Positions 7,163 through 13,919 of a stretch of DNA of 30,241 bases are shown here, piece by piece. This stretch comes from Prevotella sp. UBA4376 (GTDB lineage: Bacteria; Bacteroidota; Bacteroidia; Bacteroidales; Bacteroidaceae). The stretch covers positions 1 through 30,241 of the forward strand of contig DGRY01000165.1 in NCBI GenBank assembly GCA_002391185.1. Reading direction: 5' to 3'. Made by a program: the position numbers and the translations under genes. Positions within the stretch are counted from its first letter, which is position 1; each line of letters opens with the position of its first letter. A model generated the notes under the pieces. That model had not been told where the DNA came from, searched no databases, and worked only from the letters and a program-made list of their open reading frames with translations.

Positions 7163-8719
7163 CTATTTAAAGATGTCGTAGTCTTTATTATAGGCTGGTG
7201 ATTGGATAGATAATAGATTGAGAACAGAGTGGAAGATGTAATGTTGTTCTAACACAATAGGTAAGTTGTTTTTGTATTCTCTGAATTCTTTAGATGTCCA
7301 TACCAAGAATGGTATTTCGTACTGCTCTTTTGGTGCTATGTTTTTTGGCAGACCATGCATAAACATTTTTTTCTCACCAAGTGATTCTCCATGATCTGAA
7401 ATAAATATCATGGCACTTTTCCAATCTTTCATTGAGTGCAAGGTGTTTATAAGATTGCTAAGTAGATAATCGGTATAGCGGATTGTATTGTCGTATGCAT
7501 TTACCAATCTGTCAACATGTTTTTCGCCTTCTTCTACATTTGTAGCTACAGGCTTGAAAAATTCAAAATCCTTGGGGTATTTGTTGGCGTACTGTGGTCC
7601 ATGACTTGTACTGGTGTGCAAGATAATAAGAACCTTGTTTTTCTTGCTTGACTCTATACGTTTACGGAGTCCTGCAAAGAGAATGCCGTCATAGTGGCTA
7701 TCTACATCTGGGTATTGCTTAGCCAGTTCTGTATCCGTAAGATATTCATCAATATGAACAGGTGGTTCTCCCCAATTATAGGTGCGCCATGACACGTCAA
7801 CACCTGTGCGGAAGGCATAGTTGGGCAGTATCTCGTAGAGATCATCGCAATTTTTAGGTTCAAGAATAGCTTTTGTACCAGCTGTGGTGTAGGTGGCACA
7901 AGAGGTGGCTTGGAAAACCTTCAGGTTTTTCTGCTTTGAAAGTAATGGGTTTGTCTCGCGCTTATAGCCATATAGTTGGAAATTGGCTTTTCTCGCAGAC
8001 TCTCCGATGACGAGCACTACCACAGCTTTCTCGTTGTCTTTAATCTTACCATCGGGTAGTTTTATTTCTTCAGCCTGTTCGTCATGGCTGAAGCTGATGA
8101 TGCGATAGGTGTTGGCAATATATGACCAGGGTTGTAGCAATCCTCCCAATTCGGTATCATGCTGGCTGATGAACAGTGTTTGATTAATGTTGAGCAATCC
8201 GAAAATGATAATTATAGCCAATGATTCTCCGCAATAAATACCTAATTTCTTGGCTTTACATTTTTTTACCGACTGAAACAGGCAGAATAGGGCTGGAAGG
8301 ACACCAAAAACAAGAATGAAAAGCCATAGCGACCAGCTAAAAAATCCTGATGCTTCAGAATATCTGGTGTTGAACACGTTCTCTATGGTTGTTGCATTGA
8401 GAATGACGTTATATGTTAGAATAAAATATACTGCAGTTGCATTTATAATTGATAGGATGGCAAGTATTATGCGTCCTACCATTCTCATGCAAAACATTGC
8501 AAGACAAGTCATCATGAAGTTTAATGCCAGCATGATGGCTACTAATGACACTGTCAGCAATGCTACACTAAACGTGTTTTCGTTGCTGTTGTCTATTACG
8601 AACTTAAAGAATGGGATATTGTAAAGCAGCAGTGTACCTATACTAACTATGCATGAGAAAGTTAAGAGTGATAGAGGTTTTTGAAGTGCTTTCTTTGCTT
8701 TTTGTAATAAAGTTGTCAT
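7163..8719 (-). CDS. Phosphoethanolamine transferase (EptA/MCR-like, lipid A modification)
   Basis: Inner-membrane enzyme with a periplasmic sulfatase-fold domain, expected to move phosphoethanolamine from phosphatidylethanolamine to lipid A or a core sugar. Of 518 aa, the first ~185 hold five hydrophobic segments. The catalytic domain shows Glu240 (VIGESAR), then YGYKRETNP, the predicted nucleophile Thr278 in SCATYT, His373 (SHGP) and Asp442-His443 (SDHGES), which line up with MCR-1 Glu246, Thr285, His395, Asp465 and His466. The usual VPCMFS after the nucleophile is replaced by AGTKAILEP. The start is one nucleotide from the stop of the upstream PAP2 gene, so translation is probably coupled. 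This pairing points to lipid A rather than another glycan; that is inference. Confidence 0.88.
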   Translation of the reverse strand: MTTLLQKAKKALQKPLSLLTFSCIVSIGTLLLYNIPFFKFVIDNSNENTFSVALLTVSLVAIMLALNFMMTCLAMFCMRMVGRIILAILSIINATAVYFILTYNVILNATTIENVFNTRYSEASGFFSWSLWLFILVFGVLPALFCLFQSVKKCKAKKLGIYCGESLAIIIIFGLLNINQTLFISQHDTELGGLLQPWSYIANTYRIISFSHDEQAEEIKLPDGKIKDNEKAVVVLVIGESARKANFQLYGYKRETNPLLSKQKNLKVFQATSCATYTTAGTKAILEPKNCDDLYEILPNYAFRTGVDVSWRTYNWGEPPVHIDEYLTDTELAKQYPDVDSHYDGILFAGLRKRIESSKKNKVLIILHTSTSHGPQYANKYPKDFEFFKPVATNVEEGEKHVDRLVNAYDNTIRYTDYLLSNLINTLHSMKDWKSAMIFISDHGESLGEKKMFMHGLPKNIAPKEQYEIPFLVWTSKEFREYKNNLPIVLEQHYIFHSVLNLLSIQSPAYNKDYDIFK

Positions 8720-8720
8720 T

Positions 8721-9407
8721 TTATTTTTCGATTTTAAGTTTCAGAATTTTATCTTTGCACAAGTAGAATATAAGGAATGGTGTTACAAATCCGATGATAC
8801 TGCCCACACACACATCAGATAAGAAGTGTTGGGAAAGATATACGCGTGAGTATGCACCAATAGCTGCAAGAGTAAGAAGTATGAATAGTGCTGCATTGAA
8901 CAGAATTGTTTTCATACGGTTATGTACTTTAGGGTTTCGTCTATAGTAGTATGCCAGAATAATCACACAGCAAGTACAAAACATGAAAAAGGTTGAGGCA
9001 TGTCCTGATGGAAATGAATTGCTATGATGCATTGTTACTCCCTGTACAATAGGCAAGACTATATTGTTGCAGTGCTCAAATACACAGATGGGGCGATCGC
9101 TACAGAAAGTGTGTTTCAATATCTGTAATATTCCTCCTCCAATCATTTCGCACATGGCAAAGAACAATGTTGCCTTAATCTTCTTCCATATTATTGGTAG
9201 CATTGCAATAATATATAATGGCCATTCTGCCAGTGTGCTATAGTATTTGAAGAATGTGTCTTGTATGCTTGTGTGATAGGAGTTTAATAGCATATGAAGT
9301 TCTAACCTCGGAAGAAAACACATGAGTCCGAGTATTGTTATTAGCAATGCTAAATATGCAATAACATAGATGTATATAGTTTTAATTAGTATTTTAAAAT
9401 TAATCAT
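8721..9407 (-). CDS. PAP2-family lipid phosphatase, candidate lipid A phosphatase (LpxE/LpxF-like)
   Basis: Polytopic membrane protein of 228 aa with about six hydrophobic segments. It carries the three PAP2 signatures: Lys98 to Arg105-Pro106 (KHTFCSDRP), SFPSGHA at 131-137, and Ser187-Arg188 with His194 and Asp198 (SRVYLSQHFLSD). Its stop is one nucleotide before the start of the phosphoethanolamine transferase, a two-gene operon. Bacteroides lipid A is known to lose its 4' phosphate through LpxF and to carry phosphoethanolamine at position 1, so a lipid A phosphatase is a good guess. An undecaprenyl-diphosphate or phosphatidylglycerol-phosphate phosphatase cannot be excluded. No clear promoter box was found upstream. 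Confidence 0.85.
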   Translation of the reverse strand: MINFKILIKTIYIYVIAYLALLITILGLMCFLPRLELHMLLNSYHTSIQDTFFKYYSTLAEWPLYIIAMLPIIWKKIKATLFFAMCEMIGGGILQILKHTFCSDRPICVFEHCNNIVLPIVQGVTMHHSNSFPSGHASTFFMFCTCCVIILAYYYRRNPKVHNRMKTILFNAALFILLTLAAIGAYSRVYLSQHFLSDVCVGSIIGFVTPFLIFYLCKDKILKLKIEK

Positions 9408-9515
9408 TTTTTTAATAGATAATAATAGTTTATTTATGTTTTGAAAGTGTTATTAGATTTATATTCTTAGCAGATGATGTTTATAACATATAGGTAACAT
9501 TTTAACTCATAGGGT

Positions 9516-9550
9516 AGAGGTGTGCGGTGAGAGTTATCACCGTTCCCTCT
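9516..9550. terminator. Two-tier hairpin downstream of the epimerase-like gene
   Basis: AGAGG (9516-9520) pairs with CCTCT (9546-9550), and inside it CGGTGA (9525-9530) pairs with TCACCG (9537-9542). There is no T-run, so its role as terminator of the minus-strand epimerase-like gene or as a processing hairpin before the PAP2 gene is uncertain. Confidence 0.45.
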
Positions 9551-9606
9551 GCCGTAGAGCAAATGTGTGGTATAGAAAGGTCTAAATGTTGAGGTTGCTT
9601 TATTGC

Positions 9607-10470
9607 TTATTTAATGGTAATTACGTATTCGCTCATGAAACTTGCGCCTGGAGCAAGTTTATTCATAAGATATCTGTCTTTGAAATCGCCATCATAGTTT
9701 GCCCAGTCAGAAATACCATACCATGGTTCAATGCAGATAAATGGAGCGTGATTGCAAGGATTCCAGATACCAACAGCTGGAGCCTTTAAGTCAACAGCGA
9801 CAACAGGCTCGTTGTTTTCGTCGAGAATTTCAATATGCTTTATCTGACTGTGGTCGAAGATGACTGCATTTTCTGTGAAGGCATCTTCCTTTACGTCCCA
9901 TATACCTTCTTTTGTTTCTATATCAAGATACTTAGGTTCGATGTAGCCGTTGGAATTGGCATATAGACGCTTGGGTTCTGCATCGTTCATGCGTATGCGA
10001 GCGTGCATCTCCTCATTTTTTTTGCATCCTGGTACATTGAAAGCAGGGTGACCACCAATCTGAAAGTAGATGTCTTTAATATCTGTGTTTTCAACATGCC
10101 AAACAACATGAATCTTGTTGTCAATAAGTTTGTAGCTTACAGCAAGGTTGAAGTGATAAGGATATGCTTTGTAGGTTTCAGCATCGTCGCTTAGTCCAAA
10201 CACTACCTGTTTTTCGCCTTTGGCTATGAGTTTGAAATCCTTGTGACGTGCAAAGCCGTGATGTTGCATTTCTATTTTTTGTCCGTTAAGATTATAGGCA
10301 TCTTCGTGCAAGCGGCCTACGATAGGGAAGAGTAGAGGTGACTGACCGCCCCAATAGCGTTTGTCGCCTTCCCAAAGGTATTCTTTACCTTCGGCATCTC
10401 TAATGCTCTGTAGCTCTGCACCATGCTCTGAAATAAGTAATGTTAGCTTTTCGTTTTTTAATCGTTCCAT
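9607..10470 (-). CDS. Aldose 1-epimerase family protein (galactose mutarotase-like, LacX type)
   Basis: 287-aa cytosolic sugar-binding beta-sandwich protein. Visible family blocks are GAELQSI, LWEGDKRYWGGQSPLLFPIVGR (split by family alignments as the sugar pocket), HHGFARHKDF, GGHPAFN and the late EPWYGISDW. The His in HHGFAR and the His in GGHPAFN are the expected active-site positions. The start is ATG 10470; the longer open frame up to 10575 would run through the promoter palindrome at 10499-10540 and encodes low-complexity sequence. The exact sugar is unknown; LacX-like members often act on hexose phosphates or have no known substrate. It is divergent from the 49-aa gene and mnmA. Confidence 0.88.
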   Translation of the reverse strand: MERLKNEKLTLLISEHGAELQSIRDAEGKEYLWEGDKRYWGGQSPLLFPIVGRLHEDAYNLNGQKIEMQHHGFARHKDFKLIAKGEKQVVFGLSDDAETYKAYPYHFNLAVSYKLIDNKIHVVWHVENTDIKDIYFQIGGHPAFNVPGCKKNEEMHARIRMNDAEPKRLYANSNGYIEPKYLDIETKEGIWDVKEDAFTENAVIFDHSQIKHIEILDENNEPVVAVDLKAPAVGIWNPCNHAPFICIEPWYGISDWANYDGDFKDRYLMNKLAPGASFMSEYVITIK

Positions 10471-10498
10471 GATTATATTTTTGTATTGTTTAGATGTA

Positions 10499-10540
10499 TA
10501 AATGCAAAGGTAAGAAAATTTTTTCTTACCTTTGCATTTA
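10499..10540. promoter_or_regulatory. 42-bp palindrome with divergent -7 boxes
   Basis: Perfect 20-bp arms around a TT centre. Each arm carries TACCTTTG pointing outward: 10505-10512 on the minus strand (epimerase-like gene) and 10527-10534 on the plus strand (49-aa gene and mnmA). Neither box has a recognisable TTTG at the usual distance, because that position falls inside the opposite arm. The two promoters must overlap, so they could compete or share an operator. Confidence 0.7.
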
Positions 10541-10552
10541 AATAAGTAAAAT

Positions 10553-10702
10553 ATGGTCAACTTTGCACATTTCAATTCTTCGGGCTCTTATCGTCGTGAA
10601 GAACTTATCCGCATCATCGAGCATGCTGTGGAGCAACTATCTCAAGCTGAGCTTGAGTCGCTTTATTATGACCTAATTTCAAAGGATTATATTCATGATT
10701 AA
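10553..10702 (+). CDS. 49-aa small conserved-looking protein overlapping mnmA
   Basis: Starts at ATG 10553, about 18 nt after the -7 box, and stops at TAA 10700-10702. Its last eight bases overlap the mnmA start (ATG 10695) in the sequence ATGATTAA, a classic translational coupling arrangement. The protein is soluble and predicted helical: an N-terminal NSSGSYRREELIRIIEH, then a charged amphipathic stretch (EQLSQAELESLYYDLISKDY). No cysteines, no membrane segment. I do not recognise a named family, although similar RREELI...LESLYYD micro-proteins are, from memory, found in other Bacteroidales. It could assist tRNA thiolation or serve only as a leader that loads ribosomes onto mnmA. Confidence 0.75.
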   Translation: MVNFAHFNSSGSYRREELIRIIEHAVEQLSQAELESLYYDLISKDYIHD

Positions 10703-11780
10703 TTACGATGAACTTCGTGACAAGCGCATTGCTGTATTATTATCGGGTGGCGTAGATTCAAGTGTTGTTGTCTATGAGTTTGCTTCTCATGGGCTGCATC
10801 CTGATTGTTTCTATATAAAGATTGGTCCAGAAGAGCAGGAGGAATGGAATTGTTCTTCTGAGGAAGATCTTGAGATGGCTACAGCTGTGGCTAAACGTTA
10901 TGGCTGTAAACTGCAGGTGATAGACTGTCATCATGAGTATTGGGATCAGGTTACTAAATACACTATGGACAAGGTGAAGGCTGGTTTCACTCCTAATCCT
11001 GATGTGATGTGTAATCGTCTTATTAAGTTTGGTGCTTTTGATGAGAAGAAGGGGCATGATTATGATTTCATTGCAACAGGTCATTATGCTCAGACTGAGA
11101 TTATTGATGGTAAGAAATGGCTTGTTACAAGTCCTGATCCTGTTAAAGACCAGACTGATTTTCTTGCTCAGATTTATCAATGGCAACTCAAGAAGGCTAT
11201 CTTCCCAATAGGTCATCACATGAAGGAAGAAATTCGTGAGATTGCTGAGCGTGAGCATCTTATAAATGCAAAGCGCAAGGATTCTCAGGGTATTTGTTTC
11301 CTTGGTGATATTGATTATAATGAGTATGTGCGTAGGTATCTTGGTGAGAAGAAGGGCGATGTTATAGAACTTGAAACAGGCAACAAGATAGGGGAGCACA
11401 AGGGCTTGTGGTTTCACACTATAGGTCAGCGCAAGGGTTTGGGTCTTGGCGGTGGTCCTTGGTTTGTTGTAAAGAAAGATGTTGATCGCAATATTCTTTA
11501 TGTTAGTCATGGTTATGACCCTGAAACAGCCTACAAGAAGGATTTCAAGATACATGGTTTTGATTTCCTTACAGAGGGTGTAACAGAACTTCCTAAGCGT
11601 GCAACATTTAAGATTCGTCACACTCCAGAGTATCATCCTGCAACAATAGAAACAACTGCTGACGGTACATTCATTATTCATAGTGATGAGAAGATTCATG
11701 GTGTTGCTCCTGGTCAGTTTTGTGTTGTATATGACGAGAATCATCATCGCTGCTATGGCTCTGGTGAGATAACAGTATGA
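10695..11780 (+). CDS. mnmA: tRNA-specific 2-thiouridylase MnmA
   Basis: Puts the 2-thio group on uridine 34 of Lys, Glu and Gln tRNAs using ATP and a sulfur relay. The 361-aa protein has the PP-loop SGGVDSS (17-23), the first catalytic cysteine Cys106 in NPDVMCNRLIKFG, the second Cys201 in DSQGICFLGD, and TGHYAQ at 128-133. The C-terminal beta-barrel (QRKGLGLGGGPW onward) is present. The start ATG 10695 overlaps the stop of the 49-aa gene. The mRNA after the stop codon contains repeats of TTGAAT and a 12-bp hairpin (11792-11819). Confidence 0.96.
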   Translation: MINYDELRDKRIAVLLSGGVDSSVVVYEFASHGLHPDCFYIKIGPEEQEEWNCSSEEDLEMATAVAKRYGCKLQVIDCHHEYWDQVTKYTMDKVKAGFTPNPDVMCNRLIKFGAFDEKKGHDYDFIATGHYAQTEIIDGKKWLVTSPDPVKDQTDFLAQIYQWQLKKAIFPIGHHMKEEIREIAEREHLINAKRKDSQGICFLGDIDYNEYVRRYLGEKKGDVIELETGNKIGEHKGLWFHTIGQRKGLGLGGGPWFVVKKDVDRNILYVSHGYDPETAYKKDFKIHGFDFLTEGVTELPKRATFKIRHTPEYHPATIETTADGTFIIHSDEKIHGVAPGQFCVVYDENHHRCYGSGEITV

Positions 11781-11791
11781 ATGTTGAATTT

Positions 11792-11819
11792 TGAATGTTG
11801 AATTATGATTCAATATTCA
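11792..11819 (+). repeat. Hairpin built from TTGAAT repeats after mnmA
   Basis: TGAATGTTGAAT (11792-11803) pairs with ATTCAATATTCA (11808-11819) over 12 positions, one of them G-U, with a TATG loop. No T-run follows. The arm is the second copy of a TGAATGTTGAAT unit whose first copy starts at the mnmA stop codon (11778). A further small hairpin, TGCAAGT/ACTTGCA with a 3-nt loop, is at 11837-11853. Confidence 0.5.
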
Positions 11820-11876
11820 TAAACTACTATCTTCTATGCAAGTGAAACTTGCAAAACTTAAATAAATAATGAAGCA

Positions 11877-12527
11877 ATGATAGTAACAGAAGAAATACTT
11901 TCAAATGAATCTCCTCGTGTGAGCAGTATGTTTTCATACTGGCGCGATGAGATGTATTCAAAACTTAAGTTTTGGACTCTTGATGATGGGATAGATATTC
12001 ACACCGAGGGGCATTGTGAACGTGTTCTGTTGCTTGCCTTAAAGATAGGCGAGAAGCGACAGTTGTTGCTGCGTTCCATGATTGCTTTGTGTCATGCAAG
12101 TATTTTCCACGATACCCGTCGTAAAGACAATTATCTTGATAGAGGACACGGTGACAGAGCTGCTGATTATTACAAGGAGTTTTGTGAAAAGAACAGCATG
12201 AAATTCCTTCCTGAGGTGTTTGCGGCTATAAAGTATCACGATAGGAATGATGAGGAAGGCGAGGAATATATCTGCAGGGAAGCGCCTGCTGATGAGATGG
12301 AAGGTTGGCTTGAGGTATATCGTGATTTCAAGGATGCCGATGCTCTTGACCGTTTTCGTTTAGGTCCATGGGGCTTGAACGAGAGTTTTCTTAGGACAGA
12401 GCAATCGCGAGAACTTGTTGATTTTGCCCGCGAGTTGGTTGACAAGACTATTGATCCTGATGTAATGAAGAAAACAATGGATGCTACTCGTCCGTTTGCA
12501 GATAAACTTTTAGGTAAAAAGAAATGA
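11877..12527 (+). CDS. HD-domain protein, putative metal-dependent phosphohydrolase
   Basis: 216-aa soluble protein with HD-superfamily metal ligands: His46 in TEGHCERV, His78-Asp79 in SIFHDTRRKDN, His121-Asp122 in KYHDR and an Asp near residue 155 in FKDADALDRFRLG. Together these give the H...HD...D pattern of HD phosphohydrolases. It is alpha-helical throughout with no partner domain, so it is not a GGDEF/HD-GYP or SpoT-type enzyme. It starts 96 nt after mnmA with no promoter box seen, and ends at a strong hairpin terminator. Substrate is unknown; nucleotides are the usual guess for small HD proteins. Confidence 0.82.
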   Translation: MIVTEEILSNESPRVSSMFSYWRDEMYSKLKFWTLDDGIDIHTEGHCERVLLLALKIGEKRQLLLRSMIALCHASIFHDTRRKDNYLDRGHGDRAADYYKEFCEKNSMKFLPEVFAAIKYHDRNDEEGEEYICREAPADEMEGWLEVYRDFKDADALDRFRLGPWGLNESFLRTEQSRELVDFARELVDKTIDPDVMKKTMDATRPFADKLLGKKK

Positions 12528-12528
12528 T

Positions 12529-12554
12529 AAAAGCTCACTTTTAAGTGAGCTTTT
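12529..12554. terminator. Bidirectional rho-independent terminator
   Basis: AAAAGCTCACTT (12529-12540) and AAGTGAGCTTTT (12543-12554) form a 10-12 bp stem whose outer A/T tracts give U-runs in both directions. It overlaps the end of the HD gene (stop 12525-12527 is 1 nt away) and separates it from the convergent nitroreductase. Confidence 0.88.
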
Positions 12555-12598
12555 ATTCGTCTATAATGGTTCTATAATCCGTCTATATTGAATCTATA

Positions 12599-13108
12599 TT
12601 AGATTTCGCAGAAAATATCAGATAAATCTTTACGTTTCTTTTCAGCACGAGGGCAGTCGTCGGCAATATGTCCAATAGGAATGATTGCAACTGCCTCGAA
12701 ATCTTCAACGGGGAAGTATTCCTTCATCTTTGCTACATCATAGTTGCACACCCAGCATGTGCCTAAACCACGTTCTGCTGCTGCAAGGCAAAGGTGTTCG
12801 GTTGCAATAGCAAGGTCAATATCTCCGTGTGCCTTATCGTCGTCTTTGCGGATCCAGTTTTCCTCCGGGTTCTTCATGCAGATGATATACATTGGTGCTG
12901 TGGTAAACCAATCGCGATTGTAACATTCACGTAATTTGGTTTTAGCTTCTTCCGACTTCACCAGAATAAATTTCCAAGGCTGTCGGTTGCATGCCGAAGG
13001 TGCAAGGCGCACACATTCGAGAATGTAGTCAAGATCTTGCTTGCTTACAGCTTCATTAGTATATTTACGTGCAGAGAAACGTGCTCCGCTCAGTTCAAGC
13101 ATATTCAT
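12599..13108 (-). CDS. Nitroreductase family protein (small FMN-dependent oxidoreductase)
   Basis: 169 aa, shorter than the 190-220 aa usual for NfsB-type enzymes but normal for the short subgroup. FMN-binding features are RFSARKYTNEAV near residues 10-21 (the family R-S-x-R-x-F/Y pattern), APSACNRQPWKF near 36-47, and the late GLGTCWVCNYD and PIGH. NAD(P)H-dependent reduction is expected but the acceptor is unknown. Last of a long minus-strand gene row, 21 nt after the sigma factor gene. Confidence 0.9.
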   Translation of the reverse strand: MNMLELSGARFSARKYTNEAVSKQDLDYILECVRLAPSACNRQPWKFILVKSEEAKTKLRECYNRDWFTTAPMYIICMKNPEENWIRKDDDKAHGDIDLAIATEHLCLAAAERGLGTCWVCNYDVAKMKEYFPVEDFEAVAIIPIGHIADDCPRAEKKRKDLSDIFCEI

Positions 13109-13129
13109 ATATACAATATATTTAAGAGT

Positions 13130-13879
13130 TTATGCGAGGTATGCTTTTAGCATATCGCTTGTGGTGTTTTTTCTTAGCTTGCGCACAGCAGTGTTTCTAA
13201 TCTGTCGCACACGTTCGCGCTTTAATCCCATTTGTTCACCAATCTCAGCAAATGTGCGATGAGGCTGGTCTATGCCGTAGAACGATTCTATAATAATGCG
13301 TTCGCGATAATTAAGCACATCCATAGCATCAACAAGTTCATTCTTAATGCTTTTTTCAAGGGCGAGCTTGTCGGGGAGTGGGGCAGAAGGATCTGACAAC
13401 ACACTAAGTAAGCTCATGTGTTTGCCTTCCTCAAGCGGAGCATCAACAGAGAAAGCTTTCGACTGTTCTTTGGCTTGGGCGTTGGTTTCACCTTTTGGCA
13501 AACGGTATATTCCCGATTGTTCGTTGATAGCAGCTTCTATGGCTTCCTTAATATACGACTTAGCATATACAGCAAAGCGAGTGCCACGAGCGCCATCATA
13601 GTTTCGGGCAGCTTTCATCAAGCCAATGTTTCCCTCACTAACAAGGTCATTCATGCCAACTCCCCTGTCCTGATAGTGCTTGGCAATGCTTACCACTAAT
13701 TTTAAATTAGCGGTTGTAAGCTTGTCAAGAGCACGTGCATCACCATTCTTGATTTTCTCAGATAGCTCGCGCTCTTCTTCTTCCGAAAGAAGTTTAGCAC
13801 GTCCAATCTCATCAAGATATGTTGTGAGTGATTCGCTCTCACGCTCCGATAATGGTTTTCCTGTCTTTATCTTCCTCAT
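13130..13879 (-). CDS. Sigma-70 family RNA polymerase sigma factor lacking region 3
   Basis: 249 aa. Region 1.2 is at about 14-46 (YLDEIGRAKLLSEEEE), region 2 at 50-128 (ANLKLVVSIAKHYQDRGVG, LVSEGNIGLMKAA), and region 4.2 helix-turn-helix at 208-236 (RTFAEIGEQMGL, RERVRQIRNTAVRKLR). Compared with the Bacteroidetes primary sigma (about 286 aa), sequence passes straight from RLPKGETNAQAKEQSKAF to SVDAPLEEG, so almost all of region 3 is missing. The promoter-melting residues of region 2.3 also differ (VYAKSYIKEA in place of a Tyr-Ala-x-Trp-Trp-type motif). It is therefore probably an alternative factor, not the housekeeping one. A TATATTTG box 6 nt before the ATG suggests a leaderless transcript. 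Confidence 0.88.
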   Translation of the reverse strand: MRKIKTGKPLSERESESLTTYLDEIGRAKLLSEEEERELSEKIKNGDARALDKLTTANLKLVVSIAKHYQDRGVGMNDLVSEGNIGLMKAARNYDGARGTRFAVYAKSYIKEAIEAAINEQSGIYRLPKGETNAQAKEQSKAFSVDAPLEEGKHMSLLSVLSDPSAPLPDKLALEKSIKNELVDAMDVLNYRERIIIESFYGIDQPHRTFAEIGEQMGLKRERVRQIRNTAVRKLRKNTTSDMLKAYLA

Positions 13880-13884
13880 GAATG

Positions 13885-13892
13885 CAAATATA
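13885..13892 (-). promoter_or_regulatory. -7 box immediately upstream of the sigma factor gene
   Basis: TATATTTG on the minus strand ends only 5 nt before the ATG (13879). With a normal box-to-start distance, transcription would begin at or next to the start codon. No clear TTTG lies 19-20 nt upstream; the nearest is a TTTTC. The gene can also be read from tex, 40 nt away. Confidence 0.45.
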
Positions 13893-13919
13893 CAAATTAA
13901 TTCTTGATAAATGAAAATT

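Noticed and set aside
10758..11813. Long (351-codon) minus-strand open frame opposite mnmA
   Set aside because: Low-complexity, Ile/Thr/Leu-rich translation with no domain, fully antisense to a well-conserved gene. It is a shadow of mnmA codon use.
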